From Chloroflexia bacterium (GTDB taxonomy: Bacteria; Chloroflexota; Chloroflexia; Thermomicrobiales; UBA6265), in NCBI GenBank assembly GCA_013696265.1, contig JACCYX010000189.1, positions 1-9,581 of the forward strand: DNA of 9,581 bases, in the 5' to 3' direction. The notes beneath the pieces were generated by a model. It did not search any database. It saw nothing but the letters and a program-made list of their open reading frames with translations, and was not told the DNA's origin. A program made the position numbers and the translations under genes. Below, one piece after another: positions 1-6,358 of the stretch (position 1 is the first letter of the stretch; every line of letters starts with the position of its first letter).

Positions 1-1393
1 ATACGATCTGGAACGGGCCAAACGCCGGGCCCACGTCCTTGAGGGACTCAAGATCGCGCTCGACAACATCGAGGCCGTGATCGCCACAATCCGGCGCTCA
101 CGGACCACGGACAGTGCCCGCCGCAACCTACGAAGCGCGTTCACGCTGTCGGAAGTCCAGGCCAATGCCATCCTCGACATGCGCCTGGCGCGCCTGGCCG
201 CCCTCGAACGGCAGCGGATCGAGGCGGAATACCAGGAGGTCCTCAAGAACATCGCCTATCTCGAAGGTCTGCTGGCCGATCCGGAACTGATCCGGGGCCT
301 GATCCGAGAGGACATCGCCGACCTCAAGACCAAGTACGGCGATGCCCGCCGCACGAACATCACCGAAGGCACCGGGGCGATGACCGAGGAGGATCTCATC
401 CCGGAGGTCGATGTCCTTGTCACCGTCACCACCAAGGGGTACGTCAAGCGGTTGCCGCACGACACCTACCGGACGCAGCGGCGCGGCGGCCGGGGCGTGA
501 CCGGTGTCACGATGCGCGACGAAGACGTGCCGCTGCATATGATCTCCGCCAATACCCACGACTACCTCCTGGTGTTCACCAACCGGGGCCGGGTCTACCA
601 GATCAAGGTCCACGAGTTGCCGGACGCCAGCCGCCAGTCGAAGGGTATCCCGATCGTCAACGTGATTAGCATGCAGCCCGACGAGACGGTGACGACGCTG
701 CTCAAGGTCCGTGACTACTCCGAAGCGAACTACCTCTTCTTCACGACCCGGCTGGGGCGCGTGAAGCGAGTGAATCTCGACCAGTTCAAGTCGGTCCGCT
801 CCAATGGCCTGATCGCGATCAGCCTCGACGACCACGACGAACTGGCCTGGGTGCGGATGACGAGCGGTGAGAACCACCTGGTGCTGGTCAGCACCAACGG
901 CAAGTCGATTCGGTTCGACGAGAACGACGTGCGGCCGATGGGCCGACCGGCGGCCGGTGTGATCGGCATCCGGCTCGGCGCCCAGGACAAGGTGATTGCG
1001 TTCGAAGTCGTCGAGCCCGGCCGTGACCTTTTGGTTGTCGCTGCCCGCGGTCTCGGGAAGCGCACCAGCCTCGACGAATACCGGAGCCAGGGACGTGGCG
1101 GCCAGGGCATCCAGGCGATGCGGGTCACGGATCGCACCGGCAAGATCGTCGCGGCGGCGATGGTGTCGCCGGAAGATGGTGTGGTCTTGATGAACAACAA
1201 GGGAATCACGATCAAGATCGCGGCCGACACTATTTCCCGCATCGGCCGCACCACCCAGGGCGTGACCCTTATGCGAGTCGGCGAGGGAGAAGAAGTGGTC
1301 TCGATGACGGTGATCCAGCCCAGCGATCCGGCCAGCACCGCGCACCTCAACGAACTCGAACTCGCCGAGGAAGCCGCCCTGCCCGCCGAATAG
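1..1393 (+). CDS. gyrA: DNA gyrase subunit A, C-terminal part (5' end outside window)
   Basis: GyrA is the DNA-cleaving and DNA-wrapping subunit of the A2B2 gyrase, which introduces negative supercoils using ATP. The reading frame is open from base 2, so 463 residues are visible and the N-terminal winged-helix domain with the active-site tyrosine lies outside the window. The first ~110 visible residues (YDLERAKRRAHVLEGL, then AILDMRLARLAALER) are the end of the breakage-reunion domain and its coiled coil. The rest is the six-bladed beta-pinwheel that wraps DNA. A canonical GyrA box, QRRGGRG, lies at 476-496 (visible residues 159-165), which argues for gyrase over topoisomerase IV ParC. A second, degenerate box QGRGGQG is at 1088-1108. 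The protein ends in a short acidic tail (ELELAEEAALPAE) and the stop is TAG. The next gene is convergent. Recognition as GyrA is very secure. Confidence 0.97.
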   Translation, partial: YDLERAKRRAHVLEGLKIALDNIEAVIATIRRSRTTDSARRNLRSAFTLSEVQANAILDMRLARLAALERQRIEAEYQEVLKNIAYLEGLLADPELIRGLIREDIADLKTKYGDARRTNITEGTGAMTEEDLIPEVDVLVTVTTKGYVKRLPHDTYRTQRRGGRGVTGVTMRDEDVPLHMISANTHDYLLVFTNRGRVYQIKVHELPDASRQSKGIPIVNVISMQPDETVTTLLKVRDYSEANYLFFTTRLGRVKRVNLDQFKSVRSNGLIAISLDDHDELAWVRMTSGENHLVLVSTNGKSIRFDENDVRPMGRPAAGVIGIRLGAQDKVIAFEVVEPGRDLLVVAARGLGKRTSLDEYRSQGRGGQGIQAMRVTDRTGKIVAAAMVSPEDGVVLMNNKGITIKIAADTISRIGRTTQGVTLMRVGEGEEVVSMTVIQPSDPASTAHLNELELAEEAALPAE

Positions 1394-1411
1394 CATCTAG
1401 CATCGATTCAA

Positions 1412-1453
1412 TGAATGAGGGCCAGGCAATCATGCCTGGCCCTTACTCGTTCA
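1412..1453. terminator. Strong dyad between convergent genes, probable bidirectional terminator of gyrA
   Basis: Arms GGGCCAGGCA (1419-1428) and TGCCTGGCCC (1433-1442) are perfectly complementary over 10 bp and enclose a 4-nt loop. A flanking outer arm (TGAATGAG at 1412-1419 with CTCGTTCA at 1446-1453) could extend or compete with the stem. It sits about 20 nt after the gyrA stop and about 50 nt before the end of the convergent minus-strand gene. No uninterrupted T-run follows on either strand (TTACTCGTT on plus), so it is an imperfect intrinsic terminator. It could instead be a transcript-stabilising 3' hairpin. Confidence 0.65.
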
Positions 1454-1501
1454 GTCGCGCAGGGTGGGATCCGCCCCTACGAAAGCCCCTATGAGAAGGT
1501 C

Positions 1502-2545
1502 CTACGCCTGGGCGAGACTTTGGGTCTGGGCGAAGCGCGTCACCTGCCGCGTCCAGACACTGAGCAGCGGCACCAGGATCGCCAAGGCCAGGGTGGCGAC
1601 CACGATCGTGAAGAAGAGCACCTTGGCAGCGCTGCCGGCGCCGGTGGGAAACAGCGATGCATTCTGGAACGCGGTGAGCAACACGAATTCCAGGCCGATC
1701 ACGGCCGGTGCGATCAGCGCCGGAAAGGCGCCGGGAAGGATTGACGCCAGCGCGGTCAGGAGCGCGCTCACGAAGAAAATGGCGATCGCGAGCAGGAGCG
1801 CGCTGGGCAGGCTGACGAGGTCTGACTGACCCGCGAGCAGCGGTACCATCATCGCGGCGGGCAGGAACATGATTCCCGAATACTCGGGATCCTCCTGCGA
1901 GAGCACGGCGCAGGCCAAGGCAAGCATCACGAGCAAGGCAACCACGGCGGCAGTCGCGATGGTCGGCGCAAGCAGCGTGCCGTTGCCCCCATCGACGAAC
2001 GGAATCCGGACCACGCTTTGCCTGACCACGAGGACCGGAAAGATCATGGCCATGGTTGCGACATTAATGATCGCGGCGTGTTGCCGCGTCACATGAACCG
2101 GGTCGTTCGAGACCAGGGCGAGCAGGACACTGGGAATGAAGATTCCCACGGCCCAAACTGGTACCCCGACGGGCGTGTACGTTCCCAGGATCAGTACGGC
2201 GACCGCGGAAACCGCCATCAGGAGATTCGGGAACGCCTGCTCGACAATGCGCATCGGCGCGGGCAGCACGCGCGGTGTCCATGACATTGCCGGCGAAGAA
2301 GTCTTGCGCGGTGACGGCGCTATGGCTGGTTCCGGACGCATGGCGACGGCGGTAACGACATCCTGTCGGGTACGAACTGCCTGCCGCCTGGCTGGCGCGG
2401 GATCGGGAGTGTTCCGGGTGCGCGAGGCACGTCGCCAGGGCGATGGCCGATTGCCGTACAACGCCGCGTCCTCGTCGAACAGATTCCCCGGAAGATCGGG
2501 AAGCTGGGTCCGGCGCGGAGTGGGCGCGGGGTTGCGGGAAGCCAT
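1502..2545 (-). CDS. Unrecognised multipass membrane protein with Pro/Arg-rich N-terminal tail
   Basis: I do not recognise a family. The 347-residue product has two parts. Residues 1-98 are rich in Pro, Arg, Ala and Thr without long hydrophobic stretches, and are probably a disordered cytoplasmic tail. From about 105 to 330 come some eight hydrophobic segments, roughly 105-123, 128-146, 158-175, 190-215, 223-240, 247-270, 272-292 and 306-330. A loop near 215-223 carries SQEDPEYSG, and the C-terminus (WTRQVTRFAQ) is basic. No transporter, kinase or enzyme motif was found. The ATG at 2545 is preceded by AGGAG at 2561-2565 (spacing about 15 nt, slightly long), and the upstream PHP gene ends only 19 nt earlier, so the two are probably cotranscribed. 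In-frame Met codons at residues 69 and 87 are less likely starts. Membrane location is well supported; function is unknown. Confidence 0.8.
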   Translation of the reverse strand: MASRNPAPTPRRTQLPDLPGNLFDEDAALYGNRPSPWRRASRTRNTPDPAPARRQAVRTRQDVVTAVAMRPEPAIAPSPRKTSSPAMSWTPRVLPAPMRIVEQAFPNLLMAVSAVAVLILGTYTPVGVPVWAVGIFIPSVLLALVSNDPVHVTRQHAAIINVATMAMIFPVLVVRQSVVRIPFVDGGNGTLLAPTIATAAVVALLVMLALACAVLSQEDPEYSGIMFLPAAMMVPLLAGQSDLVSLPSALLLAIAIFFVSALLTALASILPGAFPALIAPAVIGLEFVLLTAFQNASLFPTGAGSAAKVLFFTIVVATLALAILVPLLSVWTRQVTRFAQTQSLAQA

Positions 2546-2560
2546 GATGACGGGGTGACT

Positions 2561-2574
2561 CTCCTCACGAGGAG
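2561..2574 (-). promoter_or_regulatory. Shine-Dalgarno of the membrane-protein gene inside a small hairpin over the PHP stop codon
   Basis: On the minus strand CTCCT (2574-2570) and AGGAG (2565-2561) can pair around a 4-nt loop. The AGGAG arm is the likely ribosome binding site for the start at 2545. The CTCCT arm is within the last codons of the PHP gene, and its TGA stop (2567-2565) lies at the loop/arm border. A ribosome terminating on the PHP gene would open the stem, which suggests translational coupling. The stem is short, so this is tentative. Confidence 0.4.
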
Positions 2575-3377
2575 CGCGCGAGCGACCGTATCGGGACAGT
2601 TTTCCGCACTCGTTGCCGGAATGAACCGATGCCGTCGATTCCGCACAACTCTAACATGTCGAAGGTTCGCTCGAATCCCGCGCCAATCGTCTCAGGCACG
2701 TGGGAGTCGCTGCCTATCGTAATCAAGCTGCCTCCGAGTCTCACGTAGAGATCGACGACCCGCGGTCCTGGCATGCTCGTTCGCGGAGGCTGTCGCAACC
2801 CCGACGTATTGATCTCGAATGAGATTTGGCGGCCGATCATGGCAGTCATGGCGTGAATGAGTTCCGGCTCGTACCTGAGGGGATCGTAGGCACCGTGATC
2901 GAGTGGGCGATACCGCTTCGGAAGGTCCAGGTGACCGATGGTGTCGAACCACCCGGTTTCGGCGGCGGCCTGGATTTGTTCGAGGTAGGGTTTCATCACG
3001 TCGTCCATTGTTCGATGCTGGAAGTACTCCGGAAAGATGAGCGTTCCGGCGTCGCCGTAGTGAACCGACCCAATCACGAAGTCGAATTCGTGCCTTGTCA
3101 GGAAATCCTCGACCTGGGACGCGATGCCGGTGTTGAAATCGACTTCCGCTCCCGCCAGGATGACGAGTTGGTCCCCGAAGCGATCGCGAGCCGCCTCAAG
3201 ATCCCGCATGTATGTGGTGTAATCAAAGAAGCCGTAGCTCATGTCGGCCGGCTCGTGCTCGATGTGGTCGGTGAACGCGATCTCGGTGACGCCGGCGCGG
3301 ATCGCCGCTTCGCACGAATCGAAGATCGGCGTCGAACAGTCCGCCGATTGCGTCGTGTGCACGTGATAGTCGAACAT
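2565..3377 (-). CDS. PHP-domain phosphoesterase, histidinol-phosphatase (HisK/HisJ) type
   Basis: This 270-residue protein is a PHP-superfamily metal-dependent phosphoesterase of the histidinol-phosphatase type, which would hydrolyse L-histidinol phosphate to histidinol in histidine synthesis in the cytoplasm. Visible metal-ligand motifs in order are HVH (residues 5-7), TDHIEH (36-41), the Glu in AGAEVD (78), GSVH (103-106), GHLD (148-151) and SDSH (223-226), with EINTSGL at 188-194; the ligand set appears complete and the length fits the family. The start at 3377 is chosen because the HVH motif normally lies a few residues from the N-terminus and AGGGAG sits 10 nt upstream. A longer in-frame start at 3659 would add 94 Arg-rich residues overlapping the divergent gene and is rejected. 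There are no his genes nearby, so the substrate could be another small phosphate ester. The unknown membrane-protein gene follows 19 nt downstream. Confidence 0.85.
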   Translation of the reverse strand: MFDYHVHTTQSADCSTPIFDSCEAAIRAGVTEIAFTDHIEHEPADMSYGFFDYTTYMRDLEAARDRFGDQLVILAGAEVDFNTGIASQVEDFLTRHEFDFVIGSVHYGDAGTLIFPEYFQHRTMDDVMKPYLEQIQAAAETGWFDTIGHLDLPKRYRPLDHGAYDPLRYEPELIHAMTAMIGRQISFEINTSGLRQPPRTSMPGPRVVDLYVRLGGSLITIGSDSHVPETIGAGFERTFDMLELCGIDGIGSFRQRVRKTVPIRSLARSS

Positions 3378-3428
3378 CGGCGGAACGCTCCCTGTGCGGT
3401 CAAGGGTCACGGCGTGAACGTTGCGGTC

Positions 3429-3456
3429 ATGATACCGGGCGCCAGTCAGGAGACAA
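3429..3456 (-). promoter_or_regulatory. Candidate sigma-70-type promoter for the PHP/membrane-protein unit
   Basis: On the minus strand TTGTCT (3456-3451, 4 of 6 matches to TTGACA) is followed after 16 nt by TATCAT (3434-3429, 5 of 6 matches to TATAAT). Transcription would begin near 3422, giving a leader of about 45 nt before the PHP start. The -35 element coincides with the last bases before the divergent mscS start. A small inverted repeat (TCAC GGC GTGA, 3407-3417) lies just downstream of the predicted start site. It is a consensus match only. Confidence 0.35.
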
Positions 3457-4233
3457 ATGGATTTCCTACGGGACGCGATCGACGGCATGGGAATCGACCC
3501 CGGTGCGATCCTGGGCAGCCTGGGGTTGGTCGTCCTGATCGCGATCGGGGCGCGATACCTTGGGCGCTGGCTCCGCCGCCGGGTCGAGCGCACGCTCTCG
3601 GCACGGTCATTCGGGCGCAATGGCGCCATTCTCCTCGGACGCCTCACGTCGCTCGCCATCTATGTCGCCGCCAGCATCGCGATCCTGGCCAGCCTGGGCG
3701 TGAGCGGAACGGGATTGCTCACGTTCCTGGGTGCCGGGACGGTCGCCCTGGGACTTTCGCTCCAGGATGTCCTCAAGAATTTCTTCTCCGGCGTCTTCCT
3801 GCTCATGGAGCGGCCCTTCCGGGTGGGGGATTTCATCCGTATCAGGGACGTCGAAGGCGAAGTGCAAGGAATCGATGTGCGGACCACGCTGGTCAGGATC
3901 AATGATGGATCGCTGGTGATGATTCCCAACTCGCTGGTGTTCACCGAGATCCTGACCAATCGATCCAGGTCGGGCACCCGGAGGATCGATCTCGTGGTTG
4001 TCGCCGATGGCAAGTCGGTGCTGGAGGCGGAGGGCCTGATTCACGAAACGCTCACGTCGATGACCGAAGTCTCCAGGCCGATCGCCGCGCCGGTCGTGAC
4101 ATCGGCAACGGCATCTCAAACGACCTTCACCCTGTCGGTCCTGGTCGCTGACTCGCGGGACGCGGAGCAGCGGGTCATCCACGCGCTTGTCACCGCCGTC
4201 GACGACGAGTCGATCACGATCAGCCGGCCATGA
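3457..4233 (+). CDS. MscS-family small-conductance mechanosensitive ion channel
   Basis: This 258-residue inner-membrane channel would open under membrane tension to release solutes during hypo-osmotic shock. Three hydrophobic helices are visible at about 17-35, 60-80 and 86-118. The last is the pore-lining TM3 with the Gly/Ala pattern LGAGTVALGLSLQDVLKNF, followed by FSGVFLLMERPFRVGDFI. The beta domain follows at about 120-175, with GEVQGIDVRTTLVR and MIPNS (residues 155-159). The C-terminal alpha/beta part is a little shorter than in E. coli MscS (286 residues). The ATG at 3457 has AGGAG 4 nt upstream (3448-3452). It diverges from the PHP gene across 79 bp, and its TGA overlaps the nadD start, so the two are surely on one transcript. 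The family call is firm; the symbol is left blank because bacteria often have several MscS paralogues. Confidence 0.9.
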   Translation: MDFLRDAIDGMGIDPGAILGSLGLVVLIAIGARYLGRWLRRRVERTLSARSFGRNGAILLGRLTSLAIYVAASIAILASLGVSGTGLLTFLGAGTVALGLSLQDVLKNFFSGVFLLMERPFRVGDFIRIRDVEGEVQGIDVRTTLVRINDGSLVMIPNSLVFTEILTNRSRSGTRRIDLVVVADGKSVLEAEGLIHETLTSMTEVSRPIAAPVVTSATASQTTFTLSVLVADSRDAEQRVIHALVTAVDDESITISRP

Positions 4234-4832
4234 GCGCACCCTCCCGGATTGGGCTGGTCGGCGGCTCATTCAATCCCATACACCTCGGCCACCTGATCAT
4301 GGCCGAGAACGCCCGCGATCAGCTTGTTCTGGACCAGGTCGTGTTCATGCCCGCCGGTAGCCCCCCTCACAAGCAAGGACAACACCTGGCGTCGATCGAA
4401 GATCGAATGGCCATGGTTCGGCTCGCGATTGCTGGCCACGATGCGTTTGAAGTCAGCGATTTGGACATTGATCATCGCGAACCGTCGTTCACGTGGCGGC
4501 TCCTCGAGCGGTTTCACGATCGGCATTCCGCCGCTGACCTCTGGTTCATAATGGGCGGCGATTCGCTCCACGACTTCCCGACCTGGTCGCGACCCGAGCG
4601 TATCATTGAGTTGGCTAGACTCGCCGTCATCGAACGGCCAGGTTTTAGGAACGGCGACGGCGACCTGGAAGCTGTGAGTGGACTACGGGATCGCGTCGAC
4701 CTGGTTGAGACGCCACTCTGCTCGATTTCCTCGACCGATGTCCGAATGAGGGTGGAAGCTCAGGCCACGATTCGCTATCTGGTTCCCGACGCGGTGCGCG
4801 CGTACATCAGGTCGCGGGGCCTGTATCGATAA
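4230..4832 (+). CDS. nadD: Nicotinate-nucleotide adenylyltransferase
   Basis: NadD transfers AMP from ATP to nicotinate mononucleotide, making deamido-NAD and pyrophosphate in NAD(P) synthesis in the cytoplasm. The 200-residue length is typical. The nucleotidyltransferase motif GGSFNPIHLGH is at residues 11-21. PPHK (45-48) is the conserved substrate loop, and FIMGGDSLHDFPTW (106-119) is a NadD signature. The second ATP-binding motif, SISSTDVR, is at 165-172, and the C-terminus has the usual YLVPDAVRAYI...GLY pattern. The start ATG overlaps the mscS stop as ATGA and there is no good Shine-Dalgarno site before it (GATCAGCCGGCC), so translation is probably coupled to mscS. Other NAD genes are not present. 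The identification is secure. Confidence 0.95.
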   Translation: MSAPSRIGLVGGSFNPIHLGHLIMAENARDQLVLDQVVFMPAGSPPHKQGQHLASIEDRMAMVRLAIAGHDAFEVSDLDIDHREPSFTWRLLERFHDRHSAADLWFIMGGDSLHDFPTWSRPERIIELARLAVIERPGFRNGDGDLEAVSGLRDRVDLVETPLCSISSTDVRMRVEAQATIRYLVPDAVRAYIRSRGLYR

Positions 4833-4866
4833 CGAGCGACCGATCCAGGCTCCAGGTCGATGCCGG

Positions 4867-4872
4867 TATACT
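4867..4872 (+). promoter_or_regulatory. Possible -10 element upstream of secD
   Basis: TATACT matches TATAAT at 5 of 6 positions and lies about 55 nt upstream of the secD start in the 95-bp nadD-secD gap. No good -35 hexamer is found 16-18 nt upstream (TCCAGG at the 17-nt position) and there is no extended -10 TG. It may give secDF its own transcription start, or secDF may simply read through from nadD. Confidence 0.25.
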
Positions 4873-4916
4873 TCGGTGCCCGCCCAAGCGCGCGCGTCGC
4901 CAAGACCTGATTTTCC

Positions 4917-4927
4917 GGAGGACCTCC
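4917..4927 (+). promoter_or_regulatory. secD ribosome binding site within a perfect inverted repeat
   Basis: GGAGG (4917-4921) is a near-perfect Shine-Dalgarno 6 nt before a TTG codon at 4928 and decides the start of secD. It is directly followed by A and CCTCC, its exact complement. A local stem of GGAG with CTCC around a 3-nt GAC loop is possible and would partly mask the site. The RBS call is good; the masking is conjecture. Confidence 0.6.
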
Positions 4928-6316
4928 TTGCGAAGCAAGAACCGGCGTTTGCTCCTGCTCATTCTCGCGCTGTCCCTGTTCGCGGGTTGGATCGTCCTGC
5001 CCGGCGAGACGCTGGACGTTGGGGGCTTCAAAGCGGACCATCCCGTGCGCGAGGGACTCGACCTCCAGGGCGGTCTGCAGGTAACGCTCGAAGCCCGGCC
5101 GCCCGGTGGCGGCGGAGTCGACGGCGACACCCTGCAAGGGACGCGAGACACGCTTGAACGGCGCGTCAACGGGTTGGGCGTCACGGAACCATTGATCCAG
5201 ACCCGGGGCGACAACCAGATCGTGGTTGAGCTACCCGGCATCGACGACCCGGAGCAAGCTGTCGATGTCCTCCGGGAAACAGCGCTCCTGGAAATCATCT
5301 TTCCCAACGGCGCCATGCTGCCGGCCGGTACGATTGTCCAGACCTCACTGGGCAGCGGAGGCGATCCCTTGGCGACGCCCCCCGCGACCGACCCGAACGC
5401 ACCTGTGTACGACACCATCGTCAGCGGCAGCGACCTGAGCGACGCCTTTGTCGCTCGCGACCCGACGACCGGGCAGCCTCTCGTGGCCTTTGAGTTGACC
5501 GGAGACGCATCGGAGACGTTCTACGACTTCACCCTGAATCACATCGGGCAGTCGATGTCGATCGTGGTCGACAAGGAGGTCATCTCGTCGCCGATTATAC
5601 GGGACCCGATCGCGGGTCAGGGCTCGATCGACGGCATGTCGGCGATCGAGGCCCAGAACCTGGCCACCCAACTCAAGGCTGGTGCCTTGGGCGTACCGCT
5701 CGAGGTCGTCTCCAGCCGGACGGTGGGACCTTCGCTCGGGGCCGACTCGCTCGACCGGAGCCTGGTGGCCGGCGTCGTCGGCCTGTCGGTGGTGGCCTTG
5801 TTCATGATCCTCTACTACCGGCTGCCCGGCCTGCTCTCCGTGGTGGCGCTCATCATTTACACCGCGATCACGTTCGCACTTTTCAAGCTCATTCCCGTGA
5901 CGCTGACGCTACCTGGTATCGCAGGATTCATCCTTTCGATCGGCATGGCGGTTGACGCAAATGTCCTGATCTTCGCCCGCATGAAAGAGGAACTCAGGAA
6001 CGGCCGTCCGCTTTCGCAAGCGATCGAGGGCGGTTTCGACCATGCCTGGCCATCGATTCGCGATTCGAACGTGTCAACCATGATCACGTGCCTGATTCTC
6101 TACTGGTTCGGTCAATTTACCGGGGCCACGATCATCACCGGCTTCGCGTTGACGCTCTTCGTAGGCGTCGCGGTCAGCCTCTTCTCGGCGATCACCGTTA
6201 CCCGGACGTTGCTCCGCGCGCTCAACGAAATGGGCGTGATCAGGAGCGCCTGGCTCCTGGGCCTGGGCAGTCACGATCTCGAACGCATCGCCGAGGACCG
6301 GACCGGGGTAGCCTGA
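4928..6316 (+). CDS. secD: Protein translocase subunit SecD
   Basis: SecD pairs with SecF in the inner membrane and uses the proton-motive force to pull preproteins from the SecYEG channel on the outer face. The 462-residue product starts at TTG 4928 with a strong Shine-Dalgarno 6 nt before it. TM1 spans residues 7-24, followed by GLDLQGG (43-49). The large extracytoplasmic P1 region runs to about 270 and includes a Pro/Thr/Gly-rich low-complexity stretch near 142-160. Five more helices follow, at about 277-297, 300-323, 327-350, 381-396 and 398-425. The conserved TM4 motif is present as AVDANVLIFARMKEE (341-355), with Asp343 as the likely proton-relay residue. Many SecD proteins have Glu where Ala350 stands here. 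The length is at the compact end, as in Gram-positive-type SecD. secF follows after 42 nt (from this stop to its ATG), so the pair forms an operon. No yajC is visible upstream. Confidence 0.95.
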   Translation: MRSKNRRLLLLILALSLFAGWIVLPGETLDVGGFKADHPVREGLDLQGGLQVTLEARPPGGGGVDGDTLQGTRDTLERRVNGLGVTEPLIQTRGDNQIVVELPGIDDPEQAVDVLRETALLEIIFPNGAMLPAGTIVQTSLGSGGDPLATPPATDPNAPVYDTIVSGSDLSDAFVARDPTTGQPLVAFELTGDASETFYDFTLNHIGQSMSIVVDKEVISSPIIRDPIAGQGSIDGMSAIEAQNLATQLKAGALGVPLEVVSSRTVGPSLGADSLDRSLVAGVVGLSVVALFMILYYRLPGLLSVVALIIYTAITFALFKLIPVTLTLPGIAGFILSIGMAVDANVLIFARMKEELRNGRPLSQAIEGGFDHAWPSIRDSNVSTMITCLILYWFGQFTGATIITGFALTLFVGVAVSLFSAITVTRTLLRALNEMGVIRSAWLLGLGSHDLERIAEDRTGVA

Positions 6317-6358
6317 AGTGTCACGTCTCAAATTTTTGTCTTACTCCGGAGCGCCTTG

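Noticed and set aside
128..1396. A 422-codon open frame on the minus strand antisense to gyrA
   Set aside because: It mirrors a certain gene, has His/Asp/Arg-rich composition typical of antisense frames in GC-rich DNA, and shows no domain or convincing start.
3378..3659. A 94-residue N-terminal extension of the PHP protein
   Set aside because: It is Arg/Pro-rich, overlaps the first ~200 bases of mscS on the other strand, and would place the HVH metal motif about 100 residues from the N-terminus, against the family pattern. A good ribosome binding site supports 3377.
2826..3905. A 359-codon plus-strand frame across the PHP gene and the start of mscS
   Set aside because: It covers two well-supported genes in wrong frames and its product has no recognisable fold or motif.
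6317..6358. T-run (AAATTTTTG) between secD and secF as a terminator
   Set aside because: No stable GC-rich stem precedes it and secF begins about 25 nt later with its own ribosome binding site, so the pair reads as one operon.
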